Below, piece by piece: positions 1 through 13,732 of a stretch of 64,000 bases of DNA. The notes beneath the pieces are model-generated. The model searched no databases. It worked only from the letters and a program-made list of their open reading frames with translations, and was not told the origin of the DNA. Each line of letters opens with the position of its first letter. Position 1 is the first letter of the stretch. Made by a program: the position numbers and the translations under genes. Source of the stretch: Cytospora piceicola (Eukaryota; Ascomycota; Sordariomycetes; Diaporthales; Cytosporaceae); assembly GCA_023375675.1 (NCBI GenBank), contig JALQBC010000035.1, forward strand, positions 390,970 to 454,969. The letters run 5' to 3'.

Positions 1-3000
1 GAACTTTTTTATAAACTACTTTTTAAACTTTTTTTTTTAAAGGTAAAGCAGCTATATATTAAATAAGACCCCCCGGAACGTAATAAAACGATTCGTATTA
101 CCGATACTAATCGTTAAATTTAAGCTACTTATATTAAAAATCCCTTAGTTTAAAAACAGACTATAGTCTTTAAGGTTATACGAAAGGTTATTATATTACT
201 TAAATAAGATTATAATATTAAAACTTATTACCGGTAGTTACCTATAGTAGCTAATAGATATTTACTTATCTTATAAGCTATAGTCGATAGCTATAGTACT
301 ATATATAGGTCTTTTCTTAACGTTATTATAAATAGATATACTTATATATTCCCTTTTTTAAATTTCGGTAATTTCTTTATTATAATTCGTAAAGGTTAGG
401 TTATAGGTTATTTTTAACGCTTTACTATCGTCGAAAATATTTAGATATATTTTACTTAAAAAGATAAGATATTAATAGCGATTCTTTTAACCGACCTATT
501 AAGTAATATACCTTTTAATAAGGAAGAAGGACGATTTCTCGACGGTTACCTTTTTAATATACTTATACTAGATCTTAATTTTAATATTAGCGACGTCGAT
601 ATTTACGATAAGTAAACCTCGAAGCAGATTAATAAAGTTCGATAGTTAATCTTTTATTATACTTAGCTATTTAGTTTAAGTCTAAGTTAATTTAATAACG
701 GTATTAAGATAAGTATTCTATTTAAAGAAAGCGTTAACCTCGATAATCTTATTTAAAGACTATATAATATATCCTGTAGAGATTAAACGGCTTTTAATTT
801 AATTATCGACCTTTTAAGAAGTATTAGCGTTATTAAAGACGTCCCGGTCGATAAAATTTATTCTTACGTATCGCTTACGTTTATCGTTTAGCGTAATTTT
901 AAGTTATATATAGTTATAGACCTTTATCGCGTTAATACTAAACTTATTTTTTATAGCTATTCCTTACCTCGATAGGATAATATTTTTAACTTTTTAAGAG
1001 GTTTTACCGTTTTTATAATTATAGATATTATAAAAGGGTTTTTCTAATAACCGATTGTTTCGGAAGACTATTAGAAAACTATATTCGTTACCTTTTATCG
1101 TAGTTTATAACGTATAACGGTTAGTACTATAAGTCTTATAAATTTACTAGCTTTCTTCTAATATAAAATAAAACGGCTGTTTAGTTTTTATTTTTAGTAA
1201 TTCGTTTTAGTTTATATCGACGATATTATTATTTTTTTTAAAAATATTAATAATTACTTAAATTATTTAAAAGTAGTTTTTATTATCTTTAAGAACTTCG
1301 GTTATATTATATTATTAGATAAATGTTATTTCGTATAGCTAGGTTTAAAAATATTAAGATATTTTATCTTACGTTTAAAACTATTTATAACGAAAGAAAA
1401 GACCGAAGCTATTCGTAACTTAAAGATACCGACCGATTTATAAACTTTTAAGATAGGTTTAAGTTTTATAGGTTATTATAAAGATTTTATCCCTAACTAC
1501 TTTATTATCGCTAACCTGTTTAACGAGTTAAAGACTTTAAGTTTTAAAGGCAGCCTTCGTGTAAATCCTTAATATAATATATATACTTACTATTTTAAAT
1601 TCCTTTTTAAAGTTATAGTCTTACTTACTAATATTACGCTTATAGTTATCGCGGCTTAAAAAAAAAAGTAAGATTATTATAACGTACTTTAGTAACGATA
1701 TCTTAAAGCTTAAAAGTAACTTAAGTAAGCTTTAATTAATATTATAAACTTAGCGTTTTTTAATTATACTAAGCTATTCTATTTATACGTTAATACTAGT
1801 AGAAAAGGTATCGGTACTAGCTTTTATTAACTATAAGTCGATAGAAAAAGCTGTTTAATTTTATTTTTATTATAAATACTTAGCTCTGTAGAAACTCGAT
1901 ACTTTACTTTAAAACTAAAGATATTAAGATTTATTTAAGCTTTCGAGAAATACTTTTATTTTCTCGACTATAATAATATTTACGTTATTACTAATTATAA
2001 ATCTATTAAATACTTGTTTAAAACTATAGCTAGGTTTCCCGGAAACGCTTATCGTATTATTAAATAATAGTTATTCTTAGCTAAATACGTTAATAAGATT
2101 TATATCGCTTATCGGCTAAGTAAAACTTATATTAATACCGACGCTTTATTAAAACTGCTTAAGATTAAAGATAAGTATATCCTTATAAAACCGATACCGT
2201 AAGCTTTTAATTATAAACTTACAGATCTTATCGTCCGTATTTATATCGTTACTAAATAGTAAACTCGTTTAGTTATAAAGCTAGCTATACTAATTATATC
2301 CGATATTTTAGCTATCTTAGTTAATACTTAGCTTATGTTTAAGGTTCTGTTTAAGCTATAGCCTTTAAACGAACCTTTTTCGCTTACGATTACCTCGGAG
2401 AACTTAGCTAAGTAAGCGGAAATAGCTTTATAGTATATACTTATAGTAGATATTATTACCGCCTTTATAAATAGTATAGTTATAATAACTATATAAATAT
2501 CTAAAGTATTCGAAACCGATCTTATTTAAGCTTTAAAAATAGATAAAGGTTTTAAATCTATTTATAAGAATTTATACGACTAGTTAGATAAGACTTAAAA
2601 TAATCTTTAAAAACTAGATTTTAGCTTTTATAATTTCCGTCTTTATCTTTATAGCCGTTTTCTTTATTATATAAATAAAGACTATAGTCGTTTAGTTATA
2701 TTTTTATCCCGAATCCGCCGAATTCTTTATATAGCTTATAATAATCGTATATATATCGGTATTAATCGTATTTTTAAATTCCTCCGAGATATAATATTCT
2801 TCTTATAGATAAAACAGAAGATTAAAAATTACGTTAAGGAATACGTTGTTTATAGACTTCGTAATACCTTTAAGTATCTCCCCTTCGGTAATCTATAGCC
2901 GATTAATACTTTTTAAATCCTTTTATTAGTATTATATCTCGATTTCTTTATAGGTTTATTAGTTTCTATAAAAGGTAATAACTACGTTCTTTTTATTATT

Positions 3001-4037
3001 TATAAGACGTTTAAATTTATTAAAAGTTTTATCGGTAAAACTACGTTTAACGTAAAAAACTAAACTAAGCTTTATATTAAGTATATTTATCTTAATTAAG
3101 GCCTATTAAACGTTTTTATTTCTAATATAAACGGTAAGTTTATAGTAGTCCTTTAACGAGGTTTATATTAAGCCGTAGGTATTAATATTCGTATAACCGT
3201 AGCTAACTATCCCGTTATAAATAGATAAGCCGAACGAATAGTTTAAACTATAACTTTAAGCCTTATATTATACGTCGGGGCCTTATAAGATCCTTTATCT
3301 TAAGAACGCCGATTACCTTATATCTTATATATATTAAATACTTTATAGTTAGTATCGATAAAGCAGATTTTATATATTATACTTTATAGACGACTTTTTT
3401 ACGGTTTCTTCCCCTTATTTAAAAATCTATTATACGAGTTTAGTTATTAATAGTAAATCGCTAAGAAAAAAGTAGTAGAATACTTAGAAATCGTATAAGC
3501 TCGTATAAAAATATATTACGATATACGATATTATAAACTACTTAACCTCGATAAAGATAATTATATTTATATTAAACTAGCTAAAAGAGCTAACCGAAGC
3601 TATAAATTCGACTATTAGACTAAACTGTCTTTTAAATAAGCCGGCCTTTATCGTATCCTTAATAAACTTAGCCTTTTTAAATACCGTATTAAACTCTTTC
3701 GTTAGTTAAAATAAAACTTTAAAATCTCTGTCAAATATTTCGTTTCTATCTTATTTATATAAGCTAAAGCTACCTTTTTAAGCTTAAAACTAATTATAAC
3801 AGATAAAAAGTAAAAATTTATTATTAAAACTATTATCGGCTATAGTTAAATATAAAAGCCTAGTAACGAGGTTAAATTTCTTTATTACGAAGTTAAGTAG
3901 ATAAACTACGACGGTATAACTTAAAAACTGTATTTTAGCCTTATTTATAACGTCCCGAAGCTTATTAAAACCTACCGACGAGACTATTATATCTTACGCT
4001 TTTATAAATAACTTACTTTTAGTAATTATTATCTCCT
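1..4037 (+). mobile_element. Ty3/gypsy retrotransposon pol remnant, cut by the window start
   Basis: One frame (codons starting at positions equal to 1 mod 3) reads as a gypsy polyprotein full of RIP stops. Reverse transcriptase begins near 919 with a peptide matching DYRxVN..YPLPRxDDIF, followed by a FTVLDxxKGFFQ-like block. The catalytic YIDD box is at about 1213-1224, in the context VYIDDIIIF. RNase H is seen near 1888 (VETRYFTLKLKIL). The integrase core follows at about 2930-3010 (LDFFIGLLVS..GNNYVLFI) and a chromodomain-like tail near 3840-3990. Gag and protease would lie left of the window. The copy is dead: stops occur throughout and CpA is depleted. It is a different family from the element at 5572-16170, as shown by a different RT sequence and by pol being in a single frame. 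Confidence 0.85.
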
Positions 4038-4212
4038 GTTATATTAAAGAATATTAATTTAGAATTAATTAAATATAGTTTAAGCGAAAACGGAAGCGAT
4101 AGATCGTTGTATTAGAATAACCTACGAATAAAGTTAACACCTTATATATATAATAACGAAATTCCTATTATTCTCTTTACCTTTAATTCTAAATTAAAGC
4201 GTTCTGTAACGT
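4038..4212 (+). repeat. Possible 3' LTR of the left gypsy remnant
   Basis: Directly after the pol frame a stretch begins with TGTTATATTAAAG and ends near CTGTAACG. These resemble TG...CA-type LTR termini after RIP. The partner LTR is outside the window, so the end points are uncertain and no target duplication can be checked. Confidence 0.3.
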
Positions 4213-4324
4213 AATATATGAATTTTCGTGCTAAAAAAATATATTATACCTATTTTAGTTATAAACGCTTTTTTTTTTAACGTTATTAGGCAGTAACTTA
4301 CTACTATAAAGACTTTTTTACTAT

Positions 4325-4401
4325 ACCGAACCTTTAAACTATTAAACCTTTTAACTATTAAACTTTTAAACTACTAAACCTTTAAACTACTAAACCTTTT
4401 A
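4325..4401. repeat. Degenerate short tandem repeat (AAACTAYTAAACCTTT-like)
   Basis: Five or so imperfect copies of a 15-17 bp unit built from aaactattaaacctttt lie just upstream of the long helicase frame. This may be the remains of a promoter or UTR minisatellite. RIP has blurred the unit boundaries. Confidence 0.6.
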
Positions 4402-4461
4402 TAACTTTATTAATCCTTTTATAATTATAAACCTTAAACTTTATATTAAGTAAATTATTAT

Positions 4462-5571
4462 ATAATCCTCTTTTTAATTCATTTACTATTATTAATTAAA
4501 ATAGCTTATAAGAACCTTATTATTAATATCGAGCTTACGGCTTTCGTAAACACGCTAAACGCGCCTGATATAATAAAGGTATTTATCGGCTTTTACGTTA
4601 ATTACGATAACGGTATTTTATTCTTCTTTAAGTATTTTTATAACACCTTTTACGAAACTTCTTATAAAATAGCTAAGTAGCTTTAAACTAATTATAAGAT
4701 AGTTTTAGCTTTCTGTATTTAAGCTTCTATTAGTATTACTACAGAGTAACTTATTAATACGATTAAGATTTAAGCTAGCGTAGGCGATATTAATAAGCAG
4801 ACTATAGAGTTTATTAACTAGTCTGTTAAATCTAATAAATAGACTACTAACTTTTACGTCGGTTATATATCCGACGCGCCCTTTTTTATTAACTATAACG
4901 AACTAATAAAAACTAAGTATAAAATTAGCAACGAGTTCGCGATAAACGTATTTAAATACATATATAATAACGTTATCTTTAAGGATAAGATACGATAATT
5001 TCTTATATCTAACGTCGATCTTTCGATAGCTAAAGCGGATTTAAAATTTATTACGAATATTAACTAGTATCGCGACGTCTTATATAACTTTAAAGGATTT
5101 AACGATAATAATCGCGTTTTATATATATTTAATATTCTCCTGCCTACTAACTTTAATTAAACGTTATAACCTAAAATCTCCGAGCCTTACTATAATATCT
5201 CTCCTTATAACTATATCCTTTACGATTAATTTATTAATAACTATTTTTAAACGCTTCGAACTATACCTATCTTATTTATAAAGTTTACTTTAATCTAATA
5301 ATATATTTATTACGCTCTACTTATAAACATGTTATTTTATAATATTCGTTAGTTTATATTTATCTTTTAAAAGAAATAAATAGCGATACTCGACGGTTTT
5401 AATACTATAGAATATAAGCTTAAAAAAAACTTCGATAAAGCTTATATAGTATATCCCTTTTCCGACTTTACTTAGATTAACTATTATAAAATAATCGAAG
5501 TACTTATATTTACTTTTCGTATAGATAACGCTAAATAAACCGTTTTTTAATTCTATAATCCCGTCGAAACC
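4462..5571 (+). pseudogene. SF1 helicase relic, N-terminal part (interrupted by retrotransposon)
   Basis: Codons starting at positions equal to 1 mod 3 form a continuous protein-like frame from about 4462 to the retrotransposon junction at 5571. The only interruptions are TAA/TAG codons of RIP type. Joining 5571 to 16176 (one copy of the AAACC target site removed) keeps this exact frame into the downstream half, so both halves were one gene. The N-terminal ~360 codons carry no domain I recognise. The start is uncertain because RIP turns ATG into ATA; ATA codons at 4462 and 4501 are candidates. Confidence 0.7.
5567..5571 (+). repeat. Target site duplication AAACC, left copy
   Basis: AAACC immediately precedes the 5' LTR. 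The same five bases follow the 3' LTR at 16171-16175. A perfect 5 bp duplication is what a Ty3/gypsy integrase makes. Confidence 0.9.
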
Positions 5572-5809
5572 TGTTGTATACCTACCGGTAGGTTCGTAGC
5601 GAACCTACCCGTAAACGCACCTATAAATTTACTGTATATTTACCGGTAATTCGGACGGTTAAACGTACGGTAATTATATAGTAAACTTAAGGTAAGTTTA
5701 CGGTAGGTTTATAGGTCTATATATAGTTTATAAAAGTACTCGGTTATATAGAAAAAGAAAGAGAGAATCTATCTTTATTATATACTATTATATCGTACTA
5801 TTACTATTA
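5572..5809 (+). repeat. 5' LTR
   Basis: This 238 bp sequence is directly repeated at 15933-16170. It begins TGTTGTATACC and ends TTACTATTA (CA mutated to TA). A perfect 10 bp inverted repeat, GGTAGGTTCG/CGAACCTACC with a 3 bp spacer, lies at 5587-5609. In my alignment the differences from the other LTR are all transitions. Confidence 0.93.
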
Positions 5810-5859
5810 AATAGTAGCTATAACTTAAATACGCTTCGTTACGTATCGCTTAGCCCTTT

Positions 5860-8800
5860 AATACTATAAATTAAGTTTATCGGACTATACTACGATAGTT
5901 ATCGAGTTACTATTACTATAGTAGCTAACGGGTAATTAGCTTTAATTTCCGGATCTTAAAAGATCGAAAAGCGTAAAAGCGTTATCTTATTTACTTAGCC
6001 GGTATTATTACCTGTTTACTATAACTTACCGGTTATTTACCGTAGGAATTCTATATTATAGTTATATCGGGTTTAAATAACGTACTTAACGTACGTTTCC
6101 TAGATATATTTTTAGTAGTACTCCGAAACTATACAGTTATTAAAGATATCTAGCTCTTACGTTATATTAAAGTAGCTATTACCGAATACTTTACCCGATA
6201 CCGACTTTACGTTATAGATTACGATCTTACCTTTTTAAAGTACTCGATTAGCTATACTAACTAGTAGTAGCTTTATACCTTTTACTTTAAGTATTACTAT
6301 AATAATTAAGATAAAAACGACTAACTTCGTCGTATTCGAAAGCGCCTTACGGAATATATCTATAAGGTATACTGCTTTAGTCGCTAGCTACGAAAGCCCG
6401 ACGACGTTTATTTCCTTATTATTACATATAGCTAGTCCGGTAAAAACATTAAGTTTTATCGTAAATTCCGGTACTTTTATAACTTACGACGGTTAAGTTA
6501 TACTTATAACTTCGAAGAACGTAAACCGATCTATTAATCTCTACGGAAACCTAAGTTCGAAGGCTTATTTTACGAAAGATAAAGGCTACTTCTCGAGGTA
6601 ATACTCGGTTTAAGCTAAATAAAACGTAAACGAAAGGTAATTATCTATAACGCTTTAAAAACTCCGTTCCTGTTAAAACACTAACCTTTTACCTATACTT
6701 TAGTCGAACCGGTAGTTTATATAATAAGAGAACCCGAAAAGTTAAAAAGCCGAAAAACGATAGTCGAAACGGACAGAGAAGATAAAGGGACTACTTAAGA
6801 CCTCGAACGATAATTAGAAATAACAAAAAGTATATAACGTAGTAATTTAAAGGTTTTACCCTTATTTAAATTAATAACCGAAACTATCTGCTTACACGTT
6901 ATATTATCTTTAATTGTTTTTATAATACTACTATAAAAAAGGGATTTAGTTCTATAAGCTGCTTAAACTAATATACTTAACCGACCGGAAATTACTTTAG
7001 TATAAGCGAATCTACCGGGTAGTTTTAAAGAAGAACGTCGTATTAACGTTATAATCTCTATATTAAAAAACACCGAGGCGTTCCGACTACGCGAGTAAAG
7101 GATAGGTTTATAAGTACTATTATTTTATATACTATTAGGTGATTTTCTTAATTTTTACTATACTACCTATAAACCGGTAGCTTACCTTAAAAATTCTCGT
7201 TAATATAGTTATACCGCTTAAAAAAGTAATATATAACCTGCTAAAGACTATATATACTATATAGCCGGTAACGGTAAAAACCCCGGCGACGACTTAGATA
7301 ATAGCTTAAATAATAACGACTTTATCTGTAATCGTAACTAAGGCAGAAGCCTGTTTAATCGTTATTTTAACCGAAACGAAGGCCGAGATATATATAACTA
7401 TAAACGTAAACTATCGATTAACGTTCTTTAACTACTTACAGACCTATTATTTACTTAAGAGTTTAAAGAAAACACTTTCGGAAGATTTAAACTATATACT
7501 AGCTAAAATAATACCGAGGAGCTTATAAAAGTATCCTATATAAATAATAAGGTAACGGTATAGAAAAACCTGCTAACGTTTATTTAGCGTTATCGTATAT
7601 ATATCGCTAATATCGAAACTCGACGATAAACCTTATATTAAAATCTCTTTACTTACCTTACCGGATTTACTTATTCGTAGTTTTAGAACATTTTATTAAA
7701 CGAAGAAAGATTTAACCTAACTATTTACCCTAATATATAGATAAAGTAAAAAAAGTACTTTATTATAAATTTTAATATACCTTATAATATAGCCGACGGA
7801 ATTCTAAATAGCTTTCGATATATATAACGTAATACCCGAAATAATAAGAATATTTTAAACTTTACTTAGTATATCTATCGCTTTACCGTTTTAGCCGAGT
7901 AGCTAAATAGTTTTATCGTTCGAAATATATAAAACCGAATCGATAAACAGATAGTCGCCTATTACTTTAATCGCCTCGAGTATAACGTTAACTCCCGGGA
8001 CTTCGAATATAAGCTTAAGGCTAAGTAAAAGACTTAGTATATACTCGAAAAAAAGGCCGTGCTTATTTATATAGAACTACGATAGCTTATTATAGATAAA
8101 CGTCGACTTAAGCTACTACGATACTAAGCTTAGCCTATCTATTCCCGGCTATAAAAAGCCGGCTTTTAACGACCGGTTTTATCGTTTAATCGTTTTAACT
8201 TTTAACAGTTTAAATAAGCCTTACTTTAAGCCTAAGTATTAAGATAGCCTTTATAGCTTAGCTTAAGCGATTATTAAAAGTTATTACCCGAGTAGTAAAA
8301 ACAGCTAATTAAAATATAGAAAGCCGTTTAAGACTAATAGCAGGCTACTTATAACCTACTATTACTTAAGCTAACGTTATAGCTGTTAACTAATACTATA
8401 GACTAAAGTCCTTTTAAACGACGTTACTTATAAAAGCGTTATAATTAGCTTAAGATCTTCTAACGTTTCGTTTATTAAGATAACGAAGGTAACGTAATAG
8501 TAAAAGACGCTTAACTTTTTAACGTAAACGACGGTACTTTTTAATATAATATTGTCTGCGAAAAGGAGCTAATATAAAACGGCTTTTATCCGGTAAACGA
8601 AGAAATAACGTTTATTATAATAGATAAACTACCGGACGATATTAGTAAACAGATAAGCTTAAAAAACGACTAACCTACCGACGAAGAAAGACCTTCGAAT
8701 AATAAATATATAATAGTCGAAGACGTCGATATATATAACTTTAATATAGAACTATCTGCTTCGAAACTACTAAATAACAGTATCTATTACGAAAGATATC

Positions 8801-9507
8801 TGTTTTATCCGGACGATCTCTATTATATCGATTATAGTTACGTTTCCTTATTTAAAATACGTTTCTTTAAATACTATCGTTATTATAGTAGCGTTAAGAC
8901 GTACTACGCTATAATAGGATAAGAAAGTCTTATACTAAACCTTAATATACCGCTTTAAGTGTTGTTATATAAAGGTTATAGTTATACGTACGCTTATACT
9001 AAAGCGCGTAGTTCTTTAACCGGTTATACTTTTAATACTTACTATAATACCGGGGCTTCTAAATATACGATCTCTTAAGCGATATTAAACCTAATACCTA
9101 ATATTAAGGTAAACTAAAAAGCCCGAGCTAATCTTTAAAGGATAAGTAAAATAAGTACTTTTAGCTAAGCCGAGTTTAATATCTTTTACTAAACTAGCTT
9201 AAACGGTTCGCCTACTATTTTATCGGTAAAGATAAGAGCGTAAGTGTTTAAACGTTTAAACACAGGACTATTAATAAGATAAGAATTTATAGTACTATAT
9301 TAGGTGAATATCTTTAACTTAGTAGCTAGTATATCGTTTAGTTACTTTAACGGTATACAAGTAAAGGTATTAGTTTTTATTAAAACCGCTTTACGTATTT
9401 ATAAGGTAAAAGCCGCCTCTGCCGCTATAATTCTACTACGATTAAGCCGTATTATACTTATTATTAAGCTACCTATAAGAAAACTAAATCTTTTTTATTT
9501 AAGCTAA
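5860..9507 (+). pseudogene. gag-protease region of the nested retrotransposon
   Basis: Codons at positions equal to 1 mod 3 read as one long protein of about 1,200 residues, with RIP stops, starting shortly after the 5' LTR. Most of it is an unrecognised gag. The retropepsin active site sits at 9046-9060 as NTGAS, a former DTGAS with Asp to Asn caused by G-to-A. After it the frame stays open to 9507, giving the only ORF of more than 60 codons in the first 22 kb. The protease frame differs from the following RT frame by -1. Confidence 0.7.
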
Positions 9508-9599
9508 AGTAAAAAGGTTAAGTAAATACCTTAATTAGCTAAGACTTTTACGACATAATAGCTATAAATTAATCGTTCTTTCCCTTAAAAATTAGTAAA

Positions 9600-12500
9600 A
9601 ACACTTATTTAAGTATATTCGAACCTGTTTCCGAAGAATATATAAAACGTACAAGATAAAAGAGCATTATTTAAACCTTATTAGATTATAATTAATTACC
9701 TTTTTATTATTCCGAGCTATTTATATAAGACGTAATTATTAACTTATCTTCTAAGTTTAACCTTATTAGTATATTAAATATTCTAAATAGTATCGAATAA
9801 CCCGCTAGTATTAAAGAATTTATCCCGAATAAGCCGCCTTTAGATAAGATAGACGTAAGGATATATAAATATCTTTACCTAAATAGAAAACTTAGTATTA
9901 CTTATATTAAAGACCTGTTTAAAATAAAGCTATTAAACGACGTATACGTATACCGGTATTCGCTTAAGTTTATATCGAAGGTAGACTGTTTCGTATACGA
10001 GTTTATATACGTGTTTAAAGATACTTCGAATATTCGAGTATTTAAGAGTAAGTAGATACGAGTTCTTTTAGTCGAAGGCTAGTAAAATTAAAAGATATTA
10101 TAGCGACCGTACTACTTTAGTAAGAAAAACTAGAAAATTATTAATAATATAATAAATAGTTTTTACGAATAAGGTCGTATCGAGTAGGTTACTTAGTCTA
10201 CTTTATTCGGCTTACCTGTTTTCGTAGTATAGAAGATAGTAAAAGGTAAATATAAGGGACGTATAGTTATAAACTTCTATACCTTTAATAAAGTAACTAT
10301 TCCCGATATATATCTACTACCTTTTTAGTTAAACGTTTTTAAGAATATCCGTAGTAAGTCCTTTTTTACTATTATCGATACAAGCTCGTTTTTCTATTAG
10401 TTTTAGGTATACTTACCGTATCGCAAACGGTTTATTTTAGTTAGTTACTACGGTTAAAAACGGCTAAAAGTCGTATCTATAAGATTCCGTAACTTACCGG
10501 CGTATATTTAACGGTATATAGACTATATATTCCGGCCGTTTAAGCATTTTACTATTACGTTTATCGATAATATTATCGTCTTCTTTAATATTACCGAGGA
10601 GTATATAAAGTATTTAAAGTAGCTGTTTATACTGTTTATAAAGCGTTATATATTCTTATTAGCTAAGAAATCTTTTATCGGATATCCTTTAATAGAATTA
10701 CTCGGATTTAAAGTTAACGGACTAAATATATATAATATCTTAGACCGAGTAAAGACTATTACTTAGCTATAGTTCTTTACTACGTTATAGTAACTCGAGA
10801 AGTTTATTAGCCTTATAGGTTATTTTCGTTATCTCGTACTACAGTATATTAAACGTATCGATCTGTTATAGAGACGGAAGACTTAAATACTTATTAAAAG
10901 ATAAGAAAATAAGAAACTTTCGAAGGGTAACGCCCGGAAGAACTATACTTATCAGACCTCCTTCGAGCCTACTCGAGAAAAAGTATACTTTTTTAACGAT
11001 TTTAAGTCGGCCTTAATAGGTAAAAACGCCTTATTTTATTAAAACCCGGATAAGCCGTTATTTATCTAATTAGATACCTTAAAAGAAGTTAGATTTTTAA
11101 GTATCGTCTTCTAGCTAAGTAATAATTTTAAATAAAACCGGAAGTTACTTATACCTCGTACTTAGATTCGTCCCTTATAATATTTAAGTAAAACTATTAA
11201 TACGGCTAAACGTAAATACTAGCTAACCGAACTCGAGGTTACCTATTTAGTATAGCTAGTTTATAAACTCTATACGGTTATTAGTTTAAACTATAAATAA
11301 CCTATATATATTCTTATAGACTACACTACTATTATCGGTATCGTTAAGTAAACGTCCTTCGATATAGTAAATAAAACTAAAATAAATATAAAGTTTATTT
11401 TTACGTTAAAGTACTTAAGCTAGTATAGTTTAAACGTTTATTATATTCTAAAGGTAACTAACGTATTAACAGATATTATCTTTAAGCTACCGACGAGTTA
11501 ATAGCCTATAAAAGATAATAACGTACTCGGTAAATTATAGGAAAACACTGTTTTATATAGTATATCTGAGATTTCTATTAACTAAACGTTTAAAGATCGT
11601 ATTATCGTAAGATATTAAGAATACGTTAGTTAAACTAATATTATCTAATAACTATAAAGTAATTAGATAAAAGTAAATATACCGTTTAAGTTAAATACAG
11701 ACGGACTCCTATATCTCGTAAAGTTATTAAATAAACGACGTCTTTATATCTTAGTATAAGTAACTACAGATCTTATCGTTAAAGCTTATAACGTTAAACA
11801 CTACTTCGATAAAGACAGAGTTTAATATAACCTTACCGACCGGTTTATAATTAAGAATTACTATCGGAAGATCTTCGAATATATTAAGAATTATCCGGTT
11901 TATACAATAAATCGTAGTAAAAACTAATAGCTATTAAGGGAGATATAGCCTATTCTCTTACCGCTAATCCCGTTTTATACTATTACTATAGACTTTATAA
12001 CGGCTTTACCCGACGTTTTAGCCGCTAATACTTTATAGGCAATCTTTAAAATACCTTTCTTTAACGCCTTTCTCTCGGTTACAAATAAGTATAGTAAAGC
12101 GACTATCGTTATCTTTAATAATACCGTATATACAGCCGCAGATTAGGTATACATACTATTATATATATTATATCTATATAACTAAGGTATTTTATAGCGT
12201 ATTATCTTTAATAAAAATTCTAAGTTCTTCTCGGACTTTTAATAAAGCCTATAGTCCGGTTTAGATATTAAGCTAGCTTATTTAACCGTTTAGTACCTAT
12301 AGACCGACGGCTAGTCTAAAAATAAAAATAAGATAGTAAAATTAGCAGTCTAAATATTCGCTATAACGTATCCTGAAGTCGAATAGACCGATATTATCCT
12401 AGTACTATAGTTTAACCTAAATAACACTTATAATAAAACTACGAAATACTCCGCTAACTAGCTTTTATACGGATTTAATCTTACCGGAATAAGCTAGCTA

Positions 12501-13340
12501 AGAAAAAGTATTTTAACGTTAGCTTAAGATATATTTTAAAAAGAAGCGTAACTTACGATCGCCGAAGCCTAAATAGCCGTAAAACTATAATATAATAAAA
12601 AGCATTATTAGTATAAGTTTACTTTAAGTAACTAGGTTTTTATCGAACTCTACTATAGTTATACGCTACTTAGGAATTTAGCCCGAAAGTATTCTTAATA
12701 GCGTATAAAACCGTTTTAAGTTATACGTAAGGTAGGTAAACTAGTATATAAGCTTAAAATAGCTTTATATATAAATATTTACTTAATATTATCTATAATT
12801 TATCTGTCTTTAAGTAAGCTGTTATAGTCTAACCTATATAAGCGAAATTTACTAGTCGTAAAGCTTATAAAAGTAGATAATAATAAGGTATAAAGGTATA
12901 ACGAGGCTTTTAAATATTATAAGTTATAGCGTATTATAGCTAAACGTAAGCGGAAATATAGTTATAGGTAGTTATACGTTAAGTATTTTATAAAATAAAC
13001 CGATTACTTTAGCTATTTTAACGTATAGATATCGCGAAATACTTTAAATACCGATAAAATAATTTAAGAATTCGAGATAAAACAAGAAAAGATAGAAAAG
13101 CTATACGTTTAGTTAGTAATAAGAAAGGAACCGCCTATAAGGTAACCGAAACCCGGAAAAATAGTTATTTAAATACCGTAGCCTCGGCTAAAAAAAAGAC
13201 TACTTAATAAACGACTAGTAGATCGGCTAGTAACGCCGGCGCTAAAGCCGAAAAGTAATATTCGACGTTTATAAAGGGTTGCCGGGTAATAAAGGTTAAA
13301 TACGTCCGCGTTAATACTAGGTAACGAACGATAATAAAAA
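9600..13340 (+). pseudogene. pol region: reverse transcriptase, RNase H, integrase
   Basis: Codons at positions divisible by 3 encode a gypsy pol. RT starts near 10263 (NKVTIPDIYLLP). The catalytic box is at about 10560-10586 as FIDNIIVFF, with the second Asp lost to Asn. RNase H follows at about 10960-11420, and the integrase core near 11985-12020 (TIDFITALPDV) with the SDRDAKF/YHPQ-like blocks after it. A short chromodomain-like end is near 12890-13050. TAA/TAG codons occur throughout, so no activity is possible. The copy could still be a source of RIP homology to relatives. Confidence 0.85.
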
Positions 13341-13732
13341 AACCTGTTTACCGACCGACTATTAACTTGAATTTCCTTTTTTATACTATTTACTACTTTT
13401 CTCTGTTTTATTTTTTTTATTAAAGCTTACCTTTAAAATACTATATCGTTAGCTTAACTATTATATAAAGTATTCTGCTTAAGAACTTACCTTAAAGTTA
13501 CTGTCTATTCGCTATTTTATATAATTTAGAATTATTATATCGAACTCGTCTTATATTTACCGTTAAGTACGTATACTAAACTAAAAAACCTATATAAAAC
13601 ATTAACGGCCGAATATTTTATAAGTATTTTAAAATACTAGAGTTTTACTTAATACTATACTTTACCCTTTATAACCTTAATCGTCTATACTTATAGAAAA
13701 GCTGTATAAAAAAATACTCGATAAAGGTCTAT

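Noticed and set aside
9491..9497. TTTTTTA as a retroviral-type -1 slippery site
   Set aside because: In the gag-protease frame the codons are CTT TTT TAT, so the heptamer is not in the required phase. RIP may also have created the tract.
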